From Hydractinia symbiolongicarpus (Eukaryota; Cnidaria; Hydrozoa; Anthoathecata; Hydractiniidae), in contig NC_079876.1 in the NCBI RefSeq assembly GCF_029227915.1, positions 13,084,001 to 13,148,000 on the forward strand: DNA of 64,000 nucleotides. The letters run 5' to 3'. Positions 32,517 through 45,100 of this stretch are shown piece by piece. Numbering within the stretch: the stretch's first letter is position 1; every line of letters starts with the position of its first letter. The translations under genes and the position numbers were made by a program. The notes below the pieces were generated by a model. It was given only the letters and a program-made list of their open reading frames with translations, was not told the origin of the DNA and made no database searches.

Positions 32517-33869
32517 GCAATGTCTCTCGAAAAGATAATCCTATTCTCAGGGTCACCTACATTCTCTTTGCGCAAACCGATCGTCAAAATCAACAGAATA
32601 TCCTAACTTCGTTCCCAGGCGTTTGTAGACAAAAGTCCCACTGCGTGACGCGGATCTTGTTTCATTCATAGCAAGGTCGTTTTCTTTACTACTCGATTTA
32701 AAAAAATTAAAAAAAATGTAAGCAGACAAAATATCGTTTAAATATAATTTTTTAATATTTATTTTGACTCATTGTGGGAGATTAACAATTATAATCATCG
32801 TGAACTTCTTTTCACCACTTTTTTACTAAGTAATAATTTTTTCTTTATCACTGCATAAAAATTGATGTTACCTATCTCACTAAATAATGGGATATTTTTT
32901 ATGCAGTGACAAAACAAAGCTTTTCTGAAGTCCAAGGTATAGACGTTTTACTTGTTTTAGGACTCTAAAAATGCATTGGCAGCTGTTTCGGCAACTCGCT
33001 TCGATCGTTGATTGTCACTAAAATCTCAAAATCTTCTACCATGCCTAAGCCCTCCACTTTGGAAATTGTGGCGCCACCCTGTTTAAACAGACTTTTTAAA
33101 TAATTATCCCGAAGTTCCTGTCGTTTGCCTTTCAAATACCTCTGTAATCTTGTTGTTAAGTGTTCAAACGCGTTCCCAGGGGATTTTGACTTTTTAATTA
33201 AGTTGATAAACGCCCCCAAACACCCAGTTGGTGAAAATATGCTGAATCCGACCCTGGAGAATAACTGCTACGTAATAACGTCTCACGAGGATTGCATGAA
33301 CGACAGTATAGAAATGTTGAAAAGTCATCATTCATAGACTCTGTAAGACGCCATTTCATGTTAAAACCTTTTTCTGAAAAATACTCCTCATGTAAAATGA
33401 CGACTTATTTTGTGTTATCCTCAGTGTAGATATTTAACATAAGGTTACAATAGTGTTGTACTATCAATAACATGTTACATGAAATAAATAATGCAATATA
33501 TGTTTTTCAACTTTTTTTGTACATTGTTTATAAGAACAAACTACAACAAAACACGATGCTCTGCCTTATGTTTATGTATCAGATTTGTGACAGGTAAAGG
33601 ATATCGCTACGTAAGAATAAAGTATAAATCACATATATTTGGGATCCTTTGTTATTCATTTTAATACTTATCTCCTCTGAACAGGAAATGTTGTTCAGAG
33701 GAATGTTGTCGCTTGGTAAAAAACCTGGCATAACACGGTCTGTCATACAATGCATAAAGTTGTTTTTCCTGTGTGGTAATACTGTTTGTTTGTTTATTCT
33801 AGCAGTGTCTTAATTAAAGTGCTTTTAACCGAGTTTTATCTTCATAAATAATAGTTTTGTTAATTATAG
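32154..33869. other. Intergenic with a (TTA)n tract and one coding-like fragment
   Basis: A short TTA microsatellite lies at about 32479-32514. A coding-like minus fragment (32965-33219) is listed separately. The other frames here are chance. Confidence 0.4.
32958..33285 (-). pseudogene. Coding-like fragment, probably of a transposon
   Basis: An 84-codon frame with normal protein composition: INLIKKSKSPGNAFEHLTTR, then LQRYLKGKRQELRDNYLKSL and DFEILVTINDRSELP. In-frame sequence extends upstream to about 33285 (FSPTGCLGAF) until a TAG stop. The pattern resembles a repeated ORF I associate with animal transposons, but I cannot name the family. No neighbouring exon extends it. Confidence 0.35.
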
Positions 33870-34502
33870 ATGTCTCGATCTCCCAGAATTTTATTGTTGG
33901 ACACTTCAGGTAAATTAAGAATATTTCTTAGGTTTTCAATGCAACGTTTTTAATACGGGAAGGGCTGATCTGAAGAATTATAAGTTTTATTTCTGTGGCG
34001 TCGAATGACTCGACACATACATTCCTATTTCAGCAGGAACATTTCCCGATCACGTGATTGGAGAAGCGGTTATTGCTGACCACTTGCTTTATGCTCTCAA
34101 CAAACAAAAGAACGCCAGGTTAGCTATAATACTAGTCATCGGTTTATACTATAAACTAACTTCAATAACAGTAGAGCCTTGTAATTGCTATCGATGCACA
34201 GGATAAACCAACTTAAATTACTCCTAGGTAGCCTAATATCAATTATCAAGCAAGTTTAATAAAACGAGGTTAGCCTTAATACTAATAAGAAATCTCAAGC
34301 GTGAAACAACTTAATTTGGAGTTTCTTGTCTTATAACAAAAGTAAATACAACATAACTTAATTCATTATATTCTTTTATGAGTATTAACTTGGAGAATCT
34401 TTTTTTCTTGTGCTTTATTTTTATAGATATTTAAAGATGTTTGCGCTAAAAGAACCGTGCGAAGAATTTGATAAAGTTATATATTTACTAGGTCAACAAT
34501 GA
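33870..34502 (+). CDS. Small three-exon gene, function unknown
   Basis: Exons 33870-33909, 34034-34118 and 34427-34502 join in phase with GT/AG borders to a 66-residue protein starting MSRSPRILLLDTS and containing DHVIGEAVIADHLLYALNKQ, then KMFALKEPCEEFDKVIYLL, ending at TGA. The second exon has a CAGCAG acceptor, so a form lacking one Ala is possible (NAGNAG splicing). The first ATG directly follows a possible acceptor (AATTATAG), so a 5' UTR exon may lie upstream. I do not recognise the family. Consistent phase and normal composition are the only support. Confidence 0.55.
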
Positions 34503-37153
34503 GATCTTATAAGGGGTAATGTGGATTTTCCCAATAACATGGCGCTTTCTTAACTGAGAAAAGACTTGGAAGGGTTAACTTTAAATTTTTTTACCTATAA
34601 TTACAAGACATTAAATTTTCTACTTCGCTGTCACATGTGATTACATTGGTTGTTTCTATATTTGAGTCTCTATATTTGAGTTGCATGATATGAAATCTTA
34701 GGTATTAGGTTACATGGTTAAATTCATAGTCGTGAAGGGTGCTAATTGTTGCTAGCGACATCAGTATACATCCATTTTTCCAAAAATTACAATGAGGGAT
34801 GGAGGGCAGAATTTTTTTTTCTCTGTTTAATGGAATTATTATCACTATCATCATCATTAATTCTCGTAACGACGCTTCTATTATTTGTAACGGGTTTTTT
34901 AGAAGTTACTCATTCAACATTTTTTAAAATGTAACGTAAAATTCAACATTTTCAAAAAGTTTTAAATAAACACTCCTTAAAAGAGACGGGATTTGATTTA
35001 TTACACGGGTGTCTATAGAAAAGATTGAAAATGAGGTGACCGATAAGGAGTCTCAAATAAAAGGGAAGTGTTTACCAGAGGCGGTGCAGAATTGAAAAAA
35101 GTCAAAACTATTTGACAAAAAAACTGATGTTACTTTTGTCTTGATTATTCAAGTTTAACATCTGTTAGATAAGTAAGTAACCGCTACTTACGCTGGTGAC
35201 GTAACTATACTGTTTTAATTTTAGATTCTCGACCAGATTACCGACGTTGTTCGATATTATTAATACAAGCTTTCAGAAATGGAAGGTTTGGTCGTATTAC
35301 TCTCGAAACGTCAATGTTACGATGGATTGTGTTACCGTAAATTCTCTAATTTACCGCGTGTTCTAATTAACGCGTGGCACCATTTTTTTTAGGAAAAATC
35401 GTAATTTATTTCCGTGTACTTATTAACGCGTAGCCGAAATTCAGAATAATTTATTTCCATCCAATTATTAACGCGCAGCTGAAATTCAGAATAATTTATT
35501 TCCATCCAATTATTAACGCGCAGCTGAAATTTAGAATAATTTATTTCCATCTAATTATTAACGCGCAGCCGAAATTCAGAATAATTTAATTTGTGTCTAA
35601 TTATTACGCGTAACCAAACCGTAACGATAAACATTTCCTGGTTGCAAAAAAACACTCAATAAGAGATTCTTTTTTATAAATTTCAACTTTCCAATTATCA
35701 ACCCAGATATTTCTGGATATTTTACAAATCAGTTAAAAATGGATCATCATTATCGTCTTCTTCATCGTCAACACACTTTAAAGCCTTTTCCCTCGAAGTT
35801 TTTAATCCCTACAAATACAAGTTTTAACGTCCCGCAAACTTCCCCGTATTTAAATAAATAAAATTTTTACGATTTGTTATTCTTACACAAGAAAATGCTT
35901 TCCGTAAAATATAAAATGTATTTTTCAGCAGGATAATTAATGCTTTACATTTTCTGAATGAAACATTGTTTTTCTCACGACACAAGAGTTTAAGAGTGTT
36001 GAGAACGAGACTAGTTGACTGTAACAAAACCACATGACTTTAAACATGCATCCATCCATGCTACGAAAATACATCAAACAAAATTTGTTTCACAGTACAC
36101 TTGCTGAAAATACGTTATTTTATGAGAACTATGTAATTTGGCTTTATGCTCAGATGTAATTTCTATAATTTTTCGCAAAGTAAACAAACTTGAAAAGCTA
36201 CAACAATTGACTCTGCGAAAATTTCTCTGCGCTGAAAGATGTATTTCTTCATATTTGTTGTGAAAAGAATATCAGTAAATATTCAGCCTTTCTATTTCTC
36301 AAAATTTGTTTTTATTTCTCAACCACATCCAGCTTCCTTGTTCTTATTAGTTGATATAGTTTAAAAGAAAAATAACATGGATTTATACTTACAAATTAAA
36401 TTAATCCGTATGAAATAAATATATATATCAAATAAATACATAGAAATCAAATATACAATAAAAAATAATGTATGTACAATAATAAAATAAATAATTCGAG
36501 CTGCAATTTTTTTTCTTCATCTAAAAAATAAAAGTTCATTAAAAATGTGAAAATTTTTCCCAAACATTAAACTCAAACAGACTGGCGAAATTACACTCTC
36601 GAATAATTGATAAAACATTTTAAACTCCCAGAATTTTACGAAATTTCACTAAGAAATTATCTCACCTGGTGAAACGATTGTTATTTTTTCATATTAATTT
36701 CCTGAGACATTTATCTCCTCTTTCCATCCTATAAAAATATTTTAAAATATTTAAATATAAACTCGTAACATATAACTAGCTGTTTGATTGTTTATTCTCG
36801 TTTCATCTAGTTGATAGAGGTCTGGGTACGAAGTTTTATTTTACCTAGTATTCAAATTATTTTTATATAACTACATGTTTTTGTTCAACATTTTATTTCA
36901 TCTTTTTCATCTGTTTAAACCAAAAATATCACATCTAAATATTTAAAACTTTATTCATTAATTTAAATTATTTTTTGTTAAAGTATTTTACTCCGCTCGA
37001 AAACTGATCATTCCTTCCTGTTTCTTTTATAATATTTATATATACATTTTTATTCCTTATTAGCAAGGTAACAAAAATGATTAAATTAATTAAATAAATA
37101 AGATACAAAATTTACTCTTCTTTCTAATTTATTAAATCAACTTAATAACTTAC
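34503..37153. other. Intergenic, mostly non-coding
   Basis: Contains the 45-bp tandem repeat block at about 35330-35625. Otherwise very AT-rich with no supportable exon. If the ankyrin exon's donor is used, further minus-strand exons should lie here, but none is convincing. Confidence 0.4.
35330..35625. repeat. 45-bp tandem repeat with TTAACGCG boxes
   Basis: About four to five copies of a 45-bp unit. It contains CCAATTATTAACGCGCAGC, then GAAATTCAGAATAATTTATT. Six or seven ATTAACGCG-like boxes are present. The leftmost part (TTACCGTAAATTCTC) resembles the start of the element at about 1128-1143 (TACCGTAAATGACAG), so the two may belong to related repeat-box families. Confidence 0.8.
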
Positions 37154-37635
37154 TTCGTATTCTTTTATTTTTCGTCTTATTATTTCCCGCTTTTGTTCAT
37201 TCTTCAATCTTCCAGCAACATCATAAGCTGTTCTTCCAGCTCCATCTTCGATCGTCACATCAATATTTTCATGACGTAACAAAACATCAACACATGAGAT
37301 GTTACCAAGCGCTGCAGCACGATGTAATGGTGTGCGGTTGTTAACATCTACACGGTTGATGTTTGTTACATCATGTCGACATAACATATCTAATCTTGTG
37401 TGACGATCATGATATGCAGCGTAATGATAACTGTTTTCTTTCCATCTATTTCCCGCCCAAACATCACTCCCATATGAGATGAGTATTTCCACCATTGATG
37501 TATTGTCGGTGTGAAATACTGTCCACATCAATGGTGTGTATTCATGTTCATCTCTCATGTGAACGATGTTTGGATGAATGGATAGTAATTTTTTCAGTTT
37601 CTCGAGATCGTTAGATTTAATAATTTTCACGATAT
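37154..37635 (-). CDS. Ankyrin-repeat exon of a longer gene
   Basis: A 482-bp exon: acceptor TTTTTAG at its 5' side and donor GTAAGT at its 3' side. If the donor is not used, the frame stops at 37142-37144 after EVSY. Encoded are about three ankyrin repeats, recognisable by TPLMWTVFHTD, SYHYAAYHDRH and TPLHRAAALGN helices followed by VDVLLRH, plus a partial fourth (GRTAYDVAGRLKNEQ) and a basic helical end. Ankyrin repeats mediate protein binding. Neither the upstream exons nor any other domain were found, so the protein's role is open. Confidence 0.8.
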
Positions 37636-38969
37636 CTAAAAATAAAATAATAAATGAATAAAAAATATAAATTTATAAATTAATGAAATATCATAACGAA
37701 AAACCTATGACATCGATTTTAAGATGTTTCTTCTTATTGTAATAGATTAAACATTTTATAAACATAAAAATAGTGAAAAAAAGAATGTTAATATATTAAA
37801 CATTCGCAAATAATTATAAAAACACAAAAATAAATATAAGAACAAACGAAATTCGAGTATATTATTTTGATGTCACCATTGCAGATTAATTTGCGCAAGT
37901 GTAATTTTTTTCAAATAAAAAATATTTTGAGATAATTTGTTCGTAGCGACAAAAATAAATAAATATCGAAGAAAATAAACAATTATACAAATTAATACAA
38001 ACATTGATAAACAGATGAAATTAAAATTGTAATAACACTAATTTAATGACGTCATCATGTATGGGATAATTTGCAAATGGAGAAAAATTAGAAACACAAA
38101 ATTAATTGTCTAAATCATGATGACATTAGAATTTTTGTTTAACTAATAAATTCTTTATCACAAAACGGTTTCATAAAAAGAACAAGTTTAGTGAGAGAAG
38201 ATAATTTAAATCTTCGGTACAAAATTTTATGTCGAAAAAATAATTTACTGCATAATAACAAAAAATACGAGCGATATTTTTTCTCACAACGTTGAAAGTA
38301 ATTTAGCTACAATATATTCGATTTCGTCTGCACGAATATTTCAAAGATGTTTCTCTGACACGCGATCGGTTATTTGAAAACATGGAGTATCCCAACCTCG
38401 TCCCCAATATCTCTTCTTCTTCGCGCCGTCTCCAATATAAAAAAGCGAATAGGGGTCCTGATGAAGATGAGGTTGGGGTAGTGTTTGTGGTGGTAGTTTC
38501 ATTCTACAGACCAGTTCATTATGTGCTTTCCTTTGCCACTGATAAGTTATGCAGATGGAAACCGTCCCATAAGATTCGCACTGAGTTGTTTGTATTAGCG
38601 ATAATTTTCAAGTGTAAGAGACTTTTACAAAGTAAGAACGGGACTATCTGCACCAATGTTGACAATAACTTTTCATAAAAGCCCGTTGTATGAATAACGC
38701 GCCAAAAATTGTTTACGAAAATTTAAACGAAAGTGACAACTATGGCTACTGTCACAAAATGACAACAAAGCGTTGAAGGAACTAAGTTCAAAATCCGTAC
38801 AGTCAAACCTTTATAGCTATGGAGAATGGGTTGTATTATACGTATTATACTGCGCCATTCAACTATAAAAATCCTAACAAGTCCTGGCAACCATCCTATA
38901 GGAACCGAACTGCTCGTCGTTTCGTAAAAGTGATCAATTTTACACGGAGGTTTAATTTTGCAAAGGTAT
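37636..38969. other. Non-coding with one foldback repeat
   Basis: AT-rich. At about 38389-38479 the pair CCCAACCTCGTCCCCAAT and a GATGAGGTTGGGG-type counterpart form an imperfect inverted repeat, the same family as 657-775. The plus frame at 38382-38678 runs through it and is not a gene. Confidence 0.4.
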
Positions 38970-39302
38970 AGGCCGAATAGACGGAACAATTTTGCAGATC
39001 AATTTTCAAAATAAAATTGATCTAAAATTGTTGTGTATATATCGTTAAAAAATAATAGAACGGTAATACTCAAACGACATAGAAACACAAATCAATTTTC
39101 GAAAATTGATCCAATAAAATCAAACTGATAAATTAAATTCAGATGTTTCTATTGTATCGTGTATGTACGCAAAAATATTAAATCAATTTAAGAATGGAAT
39201 AATTATTGACCTAAAATCTTTGCGTGTATTGTTTTCAACAATATTCCGACAAATAATATTTTTCGAAAATTGATCTACAAAATTGTTCCGTCTATTCGGG
39301 CC
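38970..39302. mobile_element. MITE with about 38-bp terminal inverted repeats
   Basis: Left end AGGCCGAATAGACGGAACAA followed by TTTTGCAGATCAATTTTC; right end is the inverse with one extra C (GGGCCT) and a G/A change. The interior carries several ATTGATC/GATCAAT boxes and no coding frame. The target duplication is unclear (TA-like). Confidence 0.82.
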
Positions 39303-41820
39303 TTATCAGATCTGCAAATTATTCTGCAACATATAAATATTGCGGAGCTACGCGTTGTAACCTAAATGTAAAGTTAAAACTTCTTTTTTAAAACTGGGCG
39401 TCAAATTCAAAGAGCCGTCGTATTACAGTAAAATTGAATCTATTATAATGTGAATTTACAAAATATACGCTTCGATTATGACAGTTAGCTAGTCCTATTG
39501 CTACCCCAAATGCTACCGCAATGCTTTTAATAACCCCACGCGAAAAAATTATTTTCATGCGAGAAGAATTATTAAATCTTTTTATGTAGGATTACACCAT
39601 ATTTTTACCGTTTTTTAATTTGCCACACTATCCTTATAATAACATATATTTATACACCCTAACAACTTTTCTATTAGCCTGCGATACAAGACCCAGGACC
39701 AGAAAGAAACGCATTGTTAAGGTATCACTATTTCAAATTTTAGCCTCGTCTTTTTCTCAACCAACTCCTAGCTTGTTGTTTTTCTTCATATAAAAAACTG
39801 AGTATGTGGGATTTAATAGATGTTGCTGTGTAATGCTTATGAAAATTTCACAAAAAGGTTTTTCGGTTTTTCACTTTACTTATGTCGTCATTTTTTGTGT
39901 AACGAAGAATACACGAAACAAGCGCTCGCAGAGAATCTGTGCCTCCTGCTTCATATTTAACTTGAATTTGGAATTACTTATGGATAGTAAAGTTGATAGT
40001 TTTTTCAGATATGGTCTTTTTTGCTTTAGTGTTAAAATAATTTATTTTGAGCTAATATGGTGGACAACACCATTCTAAACCCTCAAATTTCCGTTTATTC
40101 ATATGCCTGGCCATAGCACATCTCCATATTTGTCAGTCATATACTTTAAAACTTTGAATATTAGTTTAATTCAGGCTTAACGATGTCCAAAGAATACTGT
40201 AGACTTTTTTATAGGAATATTACCTCCTAAAAGACAATTTCAAGTGCTCTAAAAGTATAGCGAGCATAGTCATACGTGTCAACAGCTAACATGCTATAAA
40301 GTTCAGTGAGAGAATTACATCCCTTTAAAGTCAGGTGATACCATCGTTCATATATTTTTAGCTAATTAGTTTAACAGTCAATCTTCAACAGTCTGAATTG
40401 TTGACTGGTACCTTAGAAGTTTATAATGCCTCTGAATTATTTCTGTAGACCAATTCTCTATTTTTTTTAGTTTTAAGCCTTACAATTTTAAAAATATTTT
40501 TTATCAGTTATACTAATGTTTAACAAACAACGTATATGGCTATCTATTTTGAATCTGGAAAACTACATTGCAATAAGTGCTTAATTAACCACCTTCCAAT
40601 AAACCTTCCCTTTCATCAAGCTCTAATTCCCAAGAAGACCATTTCTGACAAAAGAACTTTATAGTATGCTAAAAGTTTGTATCCTCGTCAGCAAAAAACA
40701 TTAAAGTAAAAAAAAAGACAATGAATTGAAGAATCTGTTGGCACTAGCCTTCACCGAGTACTAACGTGGATTACAAAGGGTGTGTTTCTTATCAAAACAG
40801 TTTCAAACTGAAAACTTTCAAACTGAAAACAGTTTCAAACAAACTCTTTTTGAATCTACATAATTAATTATGCCACTGTAAATATATTTTCTTGAGTATA
40901 AATTTAACCAACCTCTACCAACGCAATTTATTGAAAAGAAAGTTAAATTATAATGAAAGCTTTAAACGTTTCCGTGCATCCCAAACACTTGCCTCGTTTT
41001 GATTAACCGCAAATGGATATGGAAAATGTGGTATTGTAATAATAAGAAACATTTGATTTGGGAGTAGCGTTTTGACAATAGTAGCAAAGTTAGAATTTCA
41101 TGATTTTATGGTCAATATAAAAGAATTCCATGTTTTACTTTAGGCACTAAAAGCATTTCCCGTTGACTTTTAAGTGGACGATATGTTACGATATGTTACA
41201 GTAATTATTAAATATTAAAATGTTTCACAATCACTTTGACTAAAATCTAGATCAAAAATATATGGCCAAGTTTCAGTTTCGTTACTATTCTTTAAAATAA
41301 ATATACAGCGTTGACTAAAACTTGCTGATACAAATTCCCTGGTCTAAACACGTTATTTACGCAATCTAAAAATCTGCTCGAGTACAGAACAACTCACTTT
41401 ACGCGATGTGTAAATGCCCTATAATTGGTTCAAAGAGGTCATGCTTTCGTTTTCGGACTTTGCTGAATATCGAAAGATAAAACCGGAAGTCTGTTAAAAT
41501 TGAACTTTGATGTTAAGAACGTGCAATAGTTACTTTTATCAAATGAAATCATGTATATCTTCATCATCACATCATCACATCAGATACATCTTCATCATCA
41601 CATCACATCAGATGTACATCTTGTACATCTTCTGTTTAAATCATGGATTTTAACAGAAGATGAACAACTTCAACCAGCCTTCATCTGAAGACTATATTAT
41701 CATCCCTTAGTTTGACTGTGCAAAGATACCCAAATTTTCATTCTTAGCAAAATCAAAACCTTTTTTAATGACACTACACGGAAAGCAATTAATTCATTTT
41801 TTAGAAAAATTAACTCTCTT
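39303..41820. other. Non-coding stretch downstream of the TIR gene
   Basis: Last exons and 3' UTR of the minus-strand TIR gene should lie here, since its last visible exon ends in a splice donor, but I could not place one. A short CATCATCACAT-type repeat is at about 41560-41640. Frames at 39806-40078 look random. Confidence 0.35.
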
Positions 41821-42128
41821 AAATATTTAATACTCTAATTTAATACTCTAATTTAATACTCTAATTTAATACTCTAATTTAATACTGAATATTTAATACT
41901 CTAATTTAATACTAAATATTTAATACTCTAATTTAATACTCTAATTTAATACTAAATATTTAATACTCTAATTTAATACTCTAATTTAATACTCTAATTT
42001 AATACTAAATATTTAATACTAAATATTTAATACTCTAATTTAATACTCTAATTTAATACTCTAATTTAATACTCTAATTTAATACTCTAATTTAATACTA
42101 AATATTTAATACTAAATATTAAATAATA
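41821..42128. repeat. 13-bp minisatellite (CTCTAATTTAATA)n
   Basis: More than 15 copies of a 13-bp unit CTCTAATTTAATA with interspersed variants containing CTAAATATTTAATA. It begins 45 bp beyond the last visible exon of the TIR-helicase gene, so it lies in that gene's next intron or 3' region. Confidence 0.95.
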
Positions 42129-42172
42129 CTCTTATTTTTTTGGAGCGCTAGTCTCCATACAATTGAACTCAC

Positions 42173-45100
42173 CTTTAAAAGTGACAGATTTATCTACATG
42201 ACCTGATGGAAGAGTATTTCTAAAAATAAAAAATGAAATGCCCAATGAAATAAAAATAACCATACCTTTAGAAAACCAATAGTAAAGCCGCAAAAAAAAA
42301 CTTACACATGTCGATACGATACAACACTTTGAGCTTGACCAGAGTCGTTACTAGCCAAAACACGAAACTTGTATTTATTTCCAATAACTAAATTATTGAT
42401 AACACATCCACCAAACGTGATGATATGTTCTATGTTCTGCCATTGAGATCTGTCGTTTTCCATTTCAATTACGCAACGATATCCTTCCTCATTCCAATTA
42501 ATTGTACAGGAATTGTCGTTTGAAAAATTGCAGATCACGTTAATTGTTGGAGGCTGGAAACTAGAAAATAAATTTGGAGATTATAAGGGTATAACAGTTT
42601 ATATTTTTTAGGAAGGATGGAAGGAATTAGTCTGATGATGATGTTGTAGCTATTTACAATATGGTTTACAATACGGAGACATAGAACAACTTTATAAAAA
42701 AAACGTTTCTATAAATCCAAAATTGCAATAATTATTATACCGACTGATAACCTCCTTATACTTCAAATAAATAACAAAGATATATTTACTTTTTACGTAT
42801 GATTTGTGCGAAATTAGGCGTGTCTGATTCATCCTTTTTATATTCGATCTTCTTTATCCGTTCCATGAGACTTTTGTATCTGCACGAATTTGTATTCACA
42901 TAACCTATCGATTTTCTGTCATTAACTTGTGTTTCAATGTAATCTTCATTTGAATCTTTGCAACATTCCACAGAAACTTCATTCAGGTACTCTGGTAGCA
43001 GATCTTTAATGATATGTCCAGTTGATGAATTAATAGCAGCAGACTGTATGTTACATGCGCAAACAATTATCAGGCGTTCAGTTACTCTGGACATGCCTTC
43101 TAACGTCTTATGTCGCAACATAGTGTCATTTATGTCAATACAACATACGGTTTCACAAAATTCTGTTCCTCTACTACCTTCTACATTAGTAATTAGATCA
43201 TAACCTTTGTTTTTTGGAAGATTGGTAACGACATTGCTTCTGTCGATGATGTTCCATTCTGTTTGTTTGTTATAAACAAAATAATCTTCTCCGATCAAAT
43301 CCAAAACTTTTCGAAACGTGATCATTTGTTCCACAGTATTATGAAAAAATAATCGTTTAATATTAACACGATCTAGGTAGTATTCCAACGAGAGAGCTAA
43401 CATGACAATACTTTTTTCTTCTGTTTCATTTCCATAATTAAGATGTATCAGTATTGGCTTTCTACCTTCAATGTTATGTCCAACTGCTTGGGCGGAGTTG
43501 CATTTCACTTTGGTCAAGGTTTTCACATCTTCAGAAACACCTGGGTAATTTGAGACAGCTGCAATTTCCTCTATATCCACTGGTTCTTCAAAAATCTTTT
43601 TACTTTCTTCTCCTGATTTCACTTGTGAATTTTTTATTTCTAAGACTTTACGCTGCTTTGAATTTTCTTGAATGGTAGAGCTGGTCGTTCCAGATTTTGC
43701 TGATGATGTTTCATGATTTTTGTCGTGAACAGGATGTTTGATAACTGATTCAATCCCGGAAATTTTCTTCTCAAATTGTACCAAGAAGTTAAAATTTTTC
43801 TTCGTTGTTCGCATTGCTTTATTGAGGTAAAACACACGCATACCAGCTTCTTCGTATTTGTATTTATCATGGCTTTTTGATTCTCCAGATGAAACCAATC
43901 TCCTGTGCTTTTCCAAAGATTGCAGAAACAACACAATTATGGAATTCTGTAAAGCTTCTTCCCTTTCCAAAATCTGCTTCAACAATAAAGCTTCTTGTTT
44001 GTCAAACATCGCTCCATCAACTTCGTCACTTATAAAATGAAATGACATACCACCGTGATTCTTTAACAACAACAGTAATAATTGGGATAAGGTTGGAAGT
44101 TTAGAGAGATTGAGCTCTTTTGCTAATTCAATAGCATTCTTTACTTTCAACGTGATATTTTTATTGCATTGAAATGTTAAAACGAATTCTTCGACCGCAT
44201 TCAGCAGTATTGTTTTGTCACTCCATATAACATAATATATTATGCATTTTCCTTCACAACATTGGCAAAGATGTTTTAGATGAGATAAAGCAAGAACCGA
44301 TTTACCACTTCCCAATGGTCCCACGATAATTTTCTTTTTAGATTCGTTAAACAAAATATTCGACTGCTCAGATGACAATAGGACAGTGCATATTTTCCCA
44401 TGAATGTCATCTTTGATTGTTGGAACAGTGTTCATAGTTTCCCTACTAGCCATAAAACACATTGCTTGACCCAATATGTTCATATATTGTTCTTTAATTT
44501 TATTATCAGGATATCTTCTTGTTAATTCGAGATTCACAAAAAACGTTCTAACCTTTGAGTCGTCTGAGAAAATAGACTGATCTAACAATTGACAGTTTGC
44601 ACAAACGTCGATGTTCTCTAACTTTGGGAAATTTGGTGCAGCAACAACATTTATAAATCTGGATGTACTATCCAAGATAAATTGTCGATTGATTGCAAAC
44701 AAATGTTTGATATCTACCTCACCATTTTGAAATTCTTCCTGAATAATTGTGGCACTAGTAGTCTTAGTGTATCTTATGTTGACGAAGGTATTTTGAGATG
44801 GATGGAGCAGCAGAAGTCTGTGTTTATAATCTGGAACATGATCACAATAAGTATTAAAATTTAGAAGTTTCAGATTGTCCGTGGTATTGTAATGTGTGAA
44901 AATCACAAACACGTGCCTAATTTCACTGAGAATTAACTTTAGTCGAAATGCAAAGCTGGAAATCTCTTCATTTACCATTGGTGGTGGAAATTGAACAGCT
45001 TCTTTTAGAAAATCATTGTTAGATGTGCAGTTTTCATTAACATAATTTCTTGAAAATCTTAAGTATTCGCTTCTACTTTTTTCATGTACTTCTCCACAAT

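Noticed and set aside
35330-35625. Possible CRISPR-like array with 45-bp periodicity
   Set aside because: Whole units are repeated without unique spacers; it is a tandem repeat.
41821-42128. Possible CRISPR-like array of short repeats
   Set aside because: Contiguous 13-bp units with no spacers, in a eukaryotic context.
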